64,000 nt of DNA. Origin: Bradyrhizobium zhengyangense (lineage in GTDB: Bacteria > Pseudomonadota > Alphaproteobacteria > Rhizobiales > Xanthobacteraceae). The stretch lies in contig NZ_JAKLUA010000016.1 in the NCBI RefSeq assembly GCF_022012435.1, forward strand, positions 87,621 through 151,620, in the 5' to 3' direction. The notes under the pieces were generated by a model, which had not been told where the DNA came from, did not search any database, and saw only the letters and a program-made list of their open reading frames with translations. Made by a program: the position numbers and the translations under genes. Shown piece after piece: positions 25,155 to 34,470 of the stretch (its first letter is position 1; each line of letters starts with the position of its first letter).

Positions 25155-25232
25155 TCAGGAGTACCGCATCACGCCGTCGTCGATCTTGCCGAAGCGCAAG
25201 GAAACGATGTCGAGCGCATAGTTCTGGTACAG
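25155..25232 (+). repeat. 78-bp direct repeat, left copy (duplicate of flavin monooxygenase 3' end)
   Basis: Identical over all 78 bases to 26672-26749. In the minus-strand sense it encodes the last 25 residues and stop of the monooxygenase, LYQNYALDIVSLRFGKIDDG and MRYS. It lies just after the MFS stop (25136) and only 10 bases from the stop of the decarboxylase gene. Confidence 0.95.
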
Positions 25233-25242
25233 GGCGGACAAA

Positions 25243-26196
25243 CTACGGCAGTTCTTTGAGTAGCTTTTCAAAATAGGCAATCGTCCTCGCAATCCCTTCG
25301 CCAAGCTGCGTCTTCGGCTCCCAGGCCAGTTCCAGCTTCGCTTTCGTAATGTCTGGACGTCGTTGACGCGGATCATCGGCCGGTAAAGGAAGGTGCACAA
25401 TCTTGGAGGATGATCCAGTCATATTGATTATGGTACTTGCGAGCTCAAGCATCGAAACGTCTGCCGGATTTCCGATATTGATTGGTCCGGTAACTCGATC
25501 ATCGGTGTTCATCAAACTGACGAGCCCATGGATCAAGTCATCGACGTAGCAAAACGCGCGAGTCTGAGATCCATCCCCGTAGATGGTAATGTCTTCACCT
25601 CGCAGCGCCTGAACAATGAAATTCGACACGACGCGCCCGTCATTGGGATGCATGCGAGGACCATAAGTGTTGAAGATTCTCGCAACTTTGATCCGCAACT
25701 TGTGCTGACGCCGATAGTCGAAAAATAGGGTTTCGGCGCAGCGCTTGCCTTCATCATAGCAAGAGCGCATCCCGATGGGATTTACGTTGCCCCAATATTC
25801 CTCGTTTTGCGGATGGACACTAGGATCTCCATAAACTTCAGAAGTGGAGGCCTGAAGAATCTTGGCTTTGGTACGCTTGGCCAAGCCAAGCATATTGATC
25901 GCCCCATGTACGCTCGTTTTCGTCGTCTGGACCGGATCGTGCTGGTAGTGCACGGGGGACGCTGGGCACGCGAGATTATAGATCTCATCAATTTCAAGAT
26001 AGATCGGAAACGTCACATCGTGACGGATGAGCTCAAAGCGGGTCTGACCAATCAGGTGCTCGATGTTGCGGCGCGTTCCGGTGAAGAAGTTGTCAAGGCA
26101 GATGACTTCCGCTCCCGTCGCCAGCAGCCTCTCGCACAGATGGGAGCCGAGGAATCCTGAACCGCCTGTGATAAGTATCCGTTTTTGGAGATGCAT
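25243..26196 (-). CDS. UDP-glucuronate decarboxylase (UDP-xylose synthase)
   Basis: Converts UDP-glucuronate to UDP-xylose. The 317-residue extended SDR opens MHLQKRILITGGSGFLGSHL with the NAD motif. It has DNFFTGTRRNIEHLIG and ASTSEVYGDPSVHPQNEEYWG, the UXS signature, with YDEGKRCAE (YxxxK) near residue 147 and IFNTYGPRMHPNDGRVVSNFI near 175. The start at 26196 has GAGGA 10 to 14 bases upstream. Base composition is visibly lower in GC than its neighbours, and it lies within the block bounded by 78-bp direct repeats, so horizontal arrival is likely. Confidence 0.93.
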   Translation of the reverse strand: MHLQKRILITGGSGFLGSHLCERLLATGAEVICLDNFFTGTRRNIEHLIGQTRFELIRHDVTFPIYLEIDEIYNLACPASPVHYQHDPVQTTKTSVHGAINMLGLAKRTKAKILQASTSEVYGDPSVHPQNEEYWGNVNPIGMRSCYDEGKRCAETLFFDYRRQHKLRIKVARIFNTYGPRMHPNDGRVVSNFIVQALRGEDITIYGDGSQTRAFCYVDDLIHGLVSLMNTDDRVTGPINIGNPADVSMLELASTIINMTGSSSKIVHLPLPADDPRQRRPDITKAKLELAWEPKTQLGEGIARTIAYFEKLLKELP

Positions 26197-26671
26197 GGGA
26201 TGGTCCTCACTCGATCTTGTAGTAACTTTGAGCTTCTGCCGGTTTGATGGAGTATGAGTTAAGTTAATCCCACGATGCGCTTGAACTCTACTCGGCTGAG
26301 ATAACAGATGGTCGAGTCCCCGCGATAGTGTTGTAAATTTTTTTTGGCCGCTGCCAGAACCTGGTATCCCGGGGCGGAAGCAAGAATACGAGACCAAGGC
26401 GACGAATGAACATCGCGGTTAGACGACGAAGAAGCCGTAGCCCGTGACGGCCGGAGTGATGCATTGCGGGACCCCGCATTCGCCACCATTAACCTGTGTG
26501 CATATAGAGGCGATCTGTTCCGGATCGACAATGGCCGCGACATGTCGAGAGGTGCGCCTTGGCGCATATCAGCCGCCACTCAATGCGGTGCGTATGTTCG
26601 CACTCACTTCGACAGCATCGTTTAACCATTGCCGGCACCATTGCGGCCGGGCTGCAAGTGTCAGCCGGCGA
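26197..26671. other. 475-base region without a convincing gene, inside the repeat-bounded insert
   Basis: No gene recognised. It should contain the promoter of the decarboxylase gene. It holds an 8-T run (26338-26345) and AT-richer sequence than the flanks. A minus-strand open frame at 26259-26579 looks non-coding by composition, with no family resemblance or ribosome site. I see no transposase or integrase fragment. Confidence 0.5.
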
Positions 26672-26749
26672 TCAGGAGTACCGCATCACGCCGTCGTCGA
26701 TCTTGCCGAAGCGCAAGGAAACGATGTCGAGCGCATAGTTCTGGTACAG
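26672..26749 (+). repeat. 78-bp direct repeat, right copy (native monooxygenase 3' end)
   Basis: The copy that forms the actual 3' end of the monooxygenase gene, identical to 25155-25232. The two copies are 1517 bases apart and enclose the UDP-glucuronate decarboxylase gene. Confidence 0.95.
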
Positions 26750-28132
26750 CCGCCACGGCCGCTTCGAGCCCTGCTTTGGCATTTTCGCGACGGAGCGCTG
26801 CACATAGCCCGAGGTAAATTCCAGCGACGGCTGTGCGGTGATATCGGGATCGTCATTGTGCGGCACGGCTTGCCGGAAATTGTGCCGCTCCATGTAGTTG
26901 ATGAGCCGGCAGACATATTCACAAGTGAGGTCGCATTTCAGCGTCCAGGACGCATTGGTGTAGCCGAAGGCCGATGCCATGTTCGGCACGTCGGCATACA
27001 TCATGCCCTTGTAGGTGAGAGTCTTGGCAAAATCGACGATACGGCCGTCGACGCTGACCTCGAGGCCGCCGACGACCTGGAGCACCAGGCCCGTCGCGGT
27101 CACGATGATGTCGGCGGCAAGCTCGCTGCCGTCCTTGAGGCGGATGCCGTCGTGCGTAAACGTGTCGATCTCGTTGGTGACCACGGCCGCGCGCTTTTCG
27201 CGGATCGCCTTGAAGAGATCCCCGTCCGGCACGAGGCAGAGCCGCTGGTCCCAGGGATTGTAGCGCGGCGTGAAATGGGTCGCGACGTCGTAGTCCGGCC
27301 CGAGCGCGGCTCTCACGCCCGTCAGGATCAGGTTCTTCACCTTCGCCGGCTTGCGTCGGCTGAGCTGGAAGAAGAACATCCCCCACATCACGTTGCGCCA
27401 GCGGATCAAATGATAGGCCAGCCGCGCCGGCAAGTTGCGGCGCAGTTTGTTGGCGACGGGATCCTGGGCCGGACGCGACACCACATAGGTGGGCGAGCGC
27501 TGCAGCATGGTGACCTGCGCAGCCTTCTTCGCGAGTTCCGGCACCAGCGTCACCGCGGTCGCGCCCGAGCCGATCACGACGACGCGTTTGCCGGCGTAGT
27601 CGATATCCCCGGTCCATTTCTGCGGATGCACGATGCGGCCGGCGAAGTCAGCTGCGCCCGCGAATTCCGGCGTGTAGCCCGCCTCATATTTGTAATAGCC
27701 CGCGCACATGAACAGGAAATTGCAGGTGAAGCGCACGAGCTCCGTGGCGCCCTCGCCCGCCATGTGCTCGGCCTCGATGGTCCACCGCGCATCACTCGTC
27801 GACCACGCCGCGCGCTTGACGCGATGGCGGTAACGGATGTGCTTGTCGATGCCGTTCTCGGCTGCCGTCTCGCGCACATAGTTCAGGATCTGCGGCCCGT
27901 CGGCGATCGCCTTCGGATCGGTCCACGGCTTGAAGGAATAGCCGAGTGTGAACATGTCGCTGTCCGAGCGGATGCCAGGATAGCGAAACAGGTCCCACGT
28001 GCCGCCGATGCAGTCGCGCCCCTCCAGAATGACGTAGCTCTTGCCCGGGCACTTGGTCTGGAGATGATAGCCCGCGCCGACGCCTGATAGCCCCGCACCC
28101 ACGATCAGCACGTCGAAATGTTCTTGTTGCAT
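26672..28132 (-). CDS. Flavin-containing monooxygenase (Baeyer-Villiger type)
   Basis: A 486-residue FAD/NADPH oxygenase. The start at 28132 (MQQEHFDVLIVGAGLSGVGA) is preceded by GGAGGA 5 bases away. The FAD motif GAGLSG lies near residue 13, GGTWDLFRYPGIRSDSDM near 44 and the second Rossmann motif VIGSGATAVT near 186. FAGRIVHPQKWTGD near 167 matches the BVMO fingerprint FxGxxxHxxxW, with Thr where Pro or Asp usually follows. It resembles the actinobacterial MymA-like group. Its last 26 codons are repeated beyond the decarboxylase gene. Substrate unknown. Confidence 0.9.
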   Translation of the reverse strand: MQQEHFDVLIVGAGLSGVGAGYHLQTKCPGKSYVILEGRDCIGGTWDLFRYPGIRSDSDMFTLGYSFKPWTDPKAIADGPQILNYVRETAAENGIDKHIRYRHRVKRAAWSTSDARWTIEAEHMAGEGATELVRFTCNFLFMCAGYYKYEAGYTPEFAGAADFAGRIVHPQKWTGDIDYAGKRVVVIGSGATAVTLVPELAKKAAQVTMLQRSPTYVVSRPAQDPVANKLRRNLPARLAYHLIRWRNVMWGMFFFQLSRRKPAKVKNLILTGVRAALGPDYDVATHFTPRYNPWDQRLCLVPDGDLFKAIREKRAAVVTNEIDTFTHDGIRLKDGSELAADIIVTATGLVLQVVGGLEVSVDGRIVDFAKTLTYKGMMYADVPNMASAFGYTNASWTLKCDLTCEYVCRLINYMERHNFRQAVPHNDDPDITAQPSLEFTSGYVQRSVAKMPKQGSKRPWRLYQNYALDIVSLRFGKIDDGVMRYS

Positions 28133-28240
28133 GGTTTCCTCCGCCACAGGCGATTGTCGGCCCGTCGCCGCTGGGCGTCAATCGGCAATCAGCCGTGCGG
28201 AAACCACGAAACGGGTTGAATTCCATGCGCCGAAACAACA

Positions 28241-28264
28241 AAGCCCCGGATCGCTCCGGGGCTT
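28241..28264 (-). terminator. Rho-independent terminator downstream of ahcY
   Basis: AAGCCCCGGA / TCCGGGGCTT with a 4-base loop, perfect 10-bp arms. In the minus sense it follows the ahcY stop (28292) by 27 bases and is followed by TTGTTGTTT. Confidence 0.85.
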
Positions 28265-28291
28265 CGCGTTGTTGATCGATAGGTCTGCCGG

Positions 28292-29713
28292 TCAGTACCG
28301 GTAGTGGTCCGACTTGTACGGACCTTCCTGCTTCACCCCGATGTAATCGGCCTGGTCCTTGCGCAGCTCGGTGAGCTTGACGCCGATCTTGGCGAGGTGG
28401 AGGCGTGCGACCTTCTCGTCGAGCGACTTCGGCAGCACGTAGACTTCCTTCTTGTACTTGCCGTCCTTGTTGTTGGCGAACAGCTCGATCTGCGCCAGCG
28501 TCTGGTTGGTGAAGGACGCCGACATCACGAAGGACGGGTGGCCCATCGCGTTGCCGAGGTTCACGAGCCGGCCTTCCGACAGCATGATGATGCGATGCTT
28601 GTCGGGGAACTCGATCTCGTCGACCTGCGGCTTGATGTTGGTCCACTTCAGATTGCGCAGACCCGCGATCTGGATCTCGTTGTCGAAGTGGCCGATGTTG
28701 CAGACGATGGCGCGATCCTTCATCGCGCGCATGTGCTCGATGGTGATGATATCCTTGTTGCCGGTGGCGGTGACGAAGATGTCGGCGCGGGGCGCGGCGT
28801 CTTCCATGGTCACGACCTCGTAGCCTTCCATCGCGGCCTGCAGCGCGCAGATCGGATCGACTTCCGACACCATCACGCGGCAGCCAGCCTGGCGCAGCGA
28901 AGCCGCCGAGCCCTTGCCGACGTCGCCGAAGCCCGCGACCATCGCGACCTTGCCCGACATCATCACGTCGGTGCCGCGGCGGATGCCGTCGACCAACGAT
29001 TCACGGCAGCCATAGAGGTTGTCGAACTTCGACTTGGTGACGCTGTCGTTGACGTTGATGGCGGGCCACAGCAGCGTGCCGGCCTTCTGCATGTCGTAGA
29101 GACGATGCACGCCCGTGGTGGTCTCTTCGGAAACGCCCTTGATGCTCTCGGCGATCGCGGCGAAGTAGCCCTTCGGCTTCTCCTTGAGCTGCTTCTTCAG
29201 AAGCGCGAAGAAGACTTCCTCTTCTTCCGAGCCCGGCTTGTCCAGGAACGCGGTGTCGCCTTTCTCGGCGCGCAGGCCGAGATGGACGTACATGGTGGCG
29301 TCGCCGCCGTCATCGAGGATCATGTTCGGGTGGCCGCCGCCGTGCCAGTCGAACAGCTTTGCGGTGTAATCCCAGTAATCCTTGAGCGTCTCGCCCTTGA
29401 CGGCGAAGACGGGAATGCCGGCGGCGGCGATCGCTGCGGCGGCGTGGTCCTGCGTCGAATAGATGTTGCAGGAGACCCAGCGGATCTCGGCGCCGAGCGC
29501 CGCCAGCGTCTCGATCAGCACGCCGGTCTGGATCGTCATGTGCAGGGAGCCGGCGATGCGCGCGCCCTTCAGCGGCTGCTTCGGGCCGAACTCCTCGCGG
29601 GTGGCCATCAGGCCGGGCATCTCGGTCTCGGCCAGCGAGAGTTCCTTGCGGCCGAAATCGGCGAGCGAAATGTCCTTGACGATGTAATCGGTGAAGCCGG
29701 GCTTCGCGTTCAT
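28292..29713 (-). CDS. ahcY: Adenosylhomocysteinase (SAH hydrolase)
   Basis: Hydrolyses S-adenosylhomocysteine to adenosine and homocysteine using bound NAD, removing the product of methyltransferases. The 473-residue protein starts MNAKPGFTDYIVKDISLADF. GSLHMTIQTGVLIETL lies near residue 55, YGCRESLVDGIRRGTDVMM near 234, and the Rossmann GFGDVGKGSAASLR near 262. The C-terminus ends DHYRY, with the Lys-x4-Tyr-type tail of the family. It lies 118 bases downstream of metK on the same strand, and its terminator follows. Confidence 0.97.
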   Translation of the reverse strand: MNAKPGFTDYIVKDISLADFGRKELSLAETEMPGLMATREEFGPKQPLKGARIAGSLHMTIQTGVLIETLAALGAEIRWVSCNIYSTQDHAAAAIAAAGIPVFAVKGETLKDYWDYTAKLFDWHGGGHPNMILDDGGDATMYVHLGLRAEKGDTAFLDKPGSEEEEVFFALLKKQLKEKPKGYFAAIAESIKGVSEETTTGVHRLYDMQKAGTLLWPAINVNDSVTKSKFDNLYGCRESLVDGIRRGTDVMMSGKVAMVAGFGDVGKGSAASLRQAGCRVMVSEVDPICALQAAMEGYEVVTMEDAAPRADIFVTATGNKDIITIEHMRAMKDRAIVCNIGHFDNEIQIAGLRNLKWTNIKPQVDEIEFPDKHRIIMLSEGRLVNLGNAMGHPSFVMSASFTNQTLAQIELFANNKDGKYKKEVYVLPKSLDEKVARLHLAKIGVKLTELRKDQADYIGVKQEGPYKSDHYRY

Positions 29714-29793
29714 TGCGAGTGTCCTGTTGTTGAACGGGCATTCCGGGACACCTTGAAGAGGCGCCCCGGACTAGCGACGTGAGGATTTAAGGA

Positions 29794-29817
29794 TCCGGGT
29801 TCGCGCACGAACCCGGA
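29794..29817. terminator. Perfect hairpin between metK and ahcY
   Basis: TCCGGGTTCG / CGAACCCGGA, perfect 10-bp arms with a CGCA loop. It lies 15 bases past the metK stop in the minus sense. There is no clear T-run, so it may be a REP-type palindrome or an attenuating hairpin rather than a full terminator. Confidence 0.55.
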
Positions 29818-29831
29818 ATGACGCACAAGAA

Positions 29832-31028
<1,197 letters not shown>

Positions 31029-31089
31029 CAAGAAACCCCTTGTTCCACCGCTACCGGCGGACGTTTGCGATGTTTACAGTTGGATTATG

Positions 31090-32445
31090 TCAATCACGCC
31101 GGCGCGAGATGACGTAGGATTCGTCGAGAAACCAGAGCCCGTTGTACTTCCGCAGCACATCCCTGGCGGCATCCAGAGTGCGGCCGTTTTGAGTCATATC
31201 TGTCAACCGGTCGTCCTCAATCTGAGCGACATACACCGCCGCATTCCACGCTGCAAAGGCCGTCGAGGTCCCGATGGTACCCGTCACCTCGTTGGGCAGC
31301 GCTTCCATATCATACCTGAAGATCGAACGGTTATCCGCATAAGCATTAAAATTTAGGTCTCGGCCCAACGATCCGAGCTCATACTTAACGGCGCGCAATA
31401 GCTCATGACGGCTCACCGAGAAAGGGTTTTCTCCGGGCCAGATGGCCTGGATCATTTCCATGCCGGGATCGTGACCGTGGGAGTGGATTCCGATCAGGCG
31501 GCCGCCCGGCCGCAATGCCCGCGCCAGCGGTGCAATGATCCGCTTGGCCCGAAAATTGACCGAGGACAGGGCCCGGTATGGCTGGGATGCGATCACGAGG
31601 TCAAAATTGGCCTCGGTCTGTCCGGGCCGAGGAATGGTCGAATCGAGCAGGAATCGGTGGTCGTCGCGGTAGAGCACGAGCACGACCGGCCGCTCGTAGA
31701 GCGGCATCGCCGTACGCGGGCTGATCGCGGCGCGCCAATTCTGCTCCAGGAACGGCCGGAGCTCAGCGATCTGCTGCTCGAACTCGCCCGATGAGGCGCC
31801 CCTCAGCGGCACCTCGTGCCAGACGGTCGCAGCAGCTGCCGCAGGCGATGCCGGCGTGAGCCAGGGCGCCTCCGAATAGAACATGTTGGTGAAGACGAAA
31901 ACCGATGCCGGGTGCTCGAAAATGCGGTCCGGCACCTTCTCGAGCGTCAGGCGCAGATCCTCGAGACTGAGCTCCTTGCCGGCCACATAGAATGGCATGT
32001 GCGGGTAGCGCTGGTGCGTGGCGCGCAGCACGCGCGCCAGCACCGTGCCGTCGCCGACCCCGGCATCGAAGATGCGCAGCGCCGGCGGCCGCGGATGGAT
32101 TGTGGAAAGCTCCAGCGCCACCCGGTCGGCGACCACCCGTTTTTCGCTGCAGGTGTGGACGAACAGCAGATATTTCTGCCGGTTCTCGAAAAAACGGAAA
32201 TTGCCCCGTGGATCGCGCTTTTCCGGGGGAACCTGAAGCCCCCGCGGTGGCGGCAGGCCGCCGGTCGTCGATGCCGCGATATAGGCCTGGATCCGCTCCA
32301 GCGTGTCGATGGTGATGCGCTTGCCCTCGCGGAGGCGGTGCACGAGCTTCCCATCGTTCACCGCCCGCCGGCCAAACGTTGATTCCGCCATGTCCGCCTT
32401 ACGGCAGAACTCGGTGATTTGGCTCAGGATTTCGTCGTTCTTCAT
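31090..32445 (-). CDS. SAM-dependent methyltransferase-like protein with N-terminal HTH
   Basis: A 451-residue protein. Residues 1-55 (start MKNDEILSQITEFCRKADMA, then STFGRRAVNDGKLVHRLREG) look like a lambda-repressor-type HTH. The middle has IFDAGVGDGTVLARVL near residue 128, a class I methyltransferase motif I, and LARALRPGGRLIGIHSHGHD near 320. The frame is open 46 codons further upstream without a good start. It is upstream of metK on the same strand, so SAM supply and this protein may be co-expressed. Target unknown; a SAM-sensing regulator is a possibility but only inferred. Confidence 0.72.
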   Translation of the reverse strand: MKNDEILSQITEFCRKADMAESTFGRRAVNDGKLVHRLREGKRITIDTLERIQAYIAASTTGGLPPPRGLQVPPEKRDPRGNFRFFENRQKYLLFVHTCSEKRVVADRVALELSTIHPRPPALRIFDAGVGDGTVLARVLRATHQRYPHMPFYVAGKELSLEDLRLTLEKVPDRIFEHPASVFVFTNMFYSEAPWLTPASPAAAAATVWHEVPLRGASSGEFEQQIAELRPFLEQNWRAAISPRTAMPLYERPVVLVLYRDDHRFLLDSTIPRPGQTEANFDLVIASQPYRALSSVNFRAKRIIAPLARALRPGGRLIGIHSHGHDPGMEMIQAIWPGENPFSVSRHELLRAVKYELGSLGRDLNFNAYADNRSIFRYDMEALPNEVTGTIGTSTAFAAWNAAVYVAQIEDDRLTDMTQNGRTLDAARDVLRKYNGLWFLDESYVISRRRD

Positions 32446-32607
32446 GAATGGGAGAGCGGTGGGCAGGTAAGTTGGGACCTGTCTCCTAGCAAATTCTGCC
32501 CACCGAGGGAATACCGCCGCCTGCTTTACCCCAAACCCGATGACGCGCCCGTGAACCCCAACGTGCCGCCGGACAACAAACAAGCACGTCTCCTCAAGGA
32601 ATTACCC

Positions 32608-34316
32608 ATGAGCCGCCCTGCTCGTCGCGCTCGCCCTGCTCGCCGCGACCCTTTGGTCGGCACCCTGCTCCGCCCAGTCGCGCAGCCAGCTCGGGCCGCT
32701 CTGCACCACCGAGACCACGCCGGCGGACCAGATGGTCGATGCCTGCACCAAGATTATCGCCCTGAAGGTTTTCAAGGGCGAGCAGCTCGCGACCGTCTAT
32801 TTCTGGCGCGCAGTGGGCTGGAACAAGAAAGGCGACTACGCCAAGGTCATCGCCGACACCACCGAGGCGATCCGGCTGCAGCCGAGCCAGCCGGTCTACA
32901 ATTTGCGGGGCTCGGCCTATTACGACAAGGGCGACTACGACATCGCCATCGCCGATTTCGACGATGCGCTGAAGCTCGGCCCGCCAAGCGCCAGCATCTT
33001 CCATAATCGCGGCAATGCCTGGCGCGGCAAGCGCGACTACGCCAAGGCGATTGCCGACTACGATGCCGCAATCAAGGCAGATCCGAAATCGGCGTTCTCG
33101 TTGCTGAACCGCGGCGTTTCGAAAGAGGCGCTCGGCGATCTCGACGGCGCGCTCGCCGACATCAACCAGGCGATCCGGCTCGATCCGACACTGCCGCAGC
33201 CGCTGATCAGCCGCACCTCGATCTGGCGCGCCAAGGGCGAACTCGATCGCGCCATTGCCGATGGCAGCGAGGCGATCCGGCTCGCCAAGGAGAAACCGCC
33301 CGTCAACATCATGACGCCGCCGAACAGCGTGCTGATCTCCGGCTACACCCATCGCGCGATGGCCTATGAAGCGAAAGGCGACTACACCCACGCGCGCGAG
33401 GATTACAACGCGACGCTGGCGATCGTGGCTTCCGATGCGGTCAGCAAGGCCAATCAGGCCACCGCAAAGGTGCGGCTGTCGCTGGTGACGGACGCAGCGG
33501 CGCCGATCCCGCGCGATGCACCATCCCCGACGACGCAACCGGCGGCAGCGCCGACGCCGCAGCAGACGGGCGCGGCACCTGCACCGGCCGTTCGCGGCAG
33601 CCGCATGGCGCTGGTCATCGGCAACGGTGCCTATGCGCATGTGAAGGCGCTGCCCAACCCACCCAACGACGCGCGCGCGGTCGCAAAGAGCCTGCGCGAC
33701 ATCGGCTTCACCGTGTCGGAGGGCGTCGACCTCGACCGTGCCGCGATGCAGAAGATGACGCGCGACTTCCTGCGCGAGGCCGCACGGGCGCAGGTGGCGC
33801 TGGTCTACTATGCCGGCCATGGCGTGCAGATCGACGGCCGCAACTATCTCATTCCCGTCGACGTCGCACTGAAGCCAGGCAGCGGCATGACCGAAGCCAT
33901 GATCGACATGGACACGATCATGGCGGGTCTCGACGACCAGGTTCGCACCAACATCCTGATCTTCGATGCCTGCCGCAACAACCCGATGGCGCAGCAGGTC
34001 GCAAACGCTGGCGGAAGTCGCGGCATTGAAGGCGCCTCGGGCCTCGCTGCGCCGTCGAGCCTCGGGTCCGGTGCAACACTGGGGGCCGGCACGCTGATCG
34101 CATTCGCGACCGCGCCGGGCCAGGTCGCGCTCGATGGCGAAGGCGCCAACTCCCCCTTCTCCGCCGCGCTGTCCCGCCATCTCGGCACGCCGGGCCTCGA
34201 AGTGCAGCAGATGCTGACGCGGGTGCGGGCTGGAGGTGGTCTCGACCACGAAGAACAAACAGGTGCCGTGGTCGAACTCCTCTCTGCTGGGCGAGGTCTA
34301 TCTGGCGGAGAAGTGA
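32608..34316 (+). pseudogene. TPR-repeat caspase-family (C14) protein with two frameshifts
   Basis: Originally a secreted protein: four or five TPR units (IADTTEAIRLQPSQPVYNLR and similar, within 32800-33300), a Pro/Ala linker, then a caspase-like p20 domain with catalytic His in YYAGHGVQ (33818-33820) and Cys in FDACRNNP (33971-33973). The frame used by the body has a stop at 32609-32611, followed by an intact signal peptide (ALLVALALLAATLWSAPCSAQ, in that frame). One extra C in 32616-32618 explains why ATG 32608 no longer reads into it. One extra base near 34232 likewise shifts the normal C-terminus (VPWSNSSLLGEVYLAEK, stop at 34316). A downstream ATG at 32732 would make a leaderless protein. 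Sequencing error must be excluded. Confidence 0.72.
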
Positions 34317-34351
34317 CGCGGCGATCGAGCGCGCTATCCAATACGCATTCA

Positions 34352-34456
34352 GCTGTCATCGCCCGCGAAGGCGGGCGATCCAGTATTCCAGAGACAGCGA
34401 GAGATGCGGAGAAGCCGCGGCGTACTGGATTCCCCGCCTTCGCGGGGAATGACAGC
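34352..34456. repeat. Palindromic REP/BIME-type element
   Basis: About 35-base arms at 34352-34386 and 34422-34456 form an imperfect inverted repeat (GCTGTCATCGCCCGCGAAGG on the left; its near complement on the right, with CCCCGCCTTCGCGGGG inside). Such elements are scattered in Bradyrhizobium intergenic gaps. It separates the TPR-caspase pseudogene from the convergent MetE-like gene and can act as a terminator. Confidence 0.8.
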
Positions 34457-34470
34457 GAGAGTGTGGAGAC

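Noticed and set aside
26259..26579. Minus-strand 106-codon frame in the insert upstream of the decarboxylase gene
   Set aside because: No ribosome site, no family resemblance and unstructured composition; treated as non-coding.
31029..31089. Possible SAM riboswitch upstream of metK
   Set aside because: The gap is only 61 bases, and I cannot fold it into a known SAM-II, SAM/SAH or SAM-V form. A short CAAG/CTTG stem near the start is too weak to support the claim.
32594..34258. A 554-codon minus-strand frame opposite the TPR-caspase gene
   Set aside because: Arg-rich shadow without motifs; the plus strand encodes recognisable TPR and caspase motifs despite the frameshifts.
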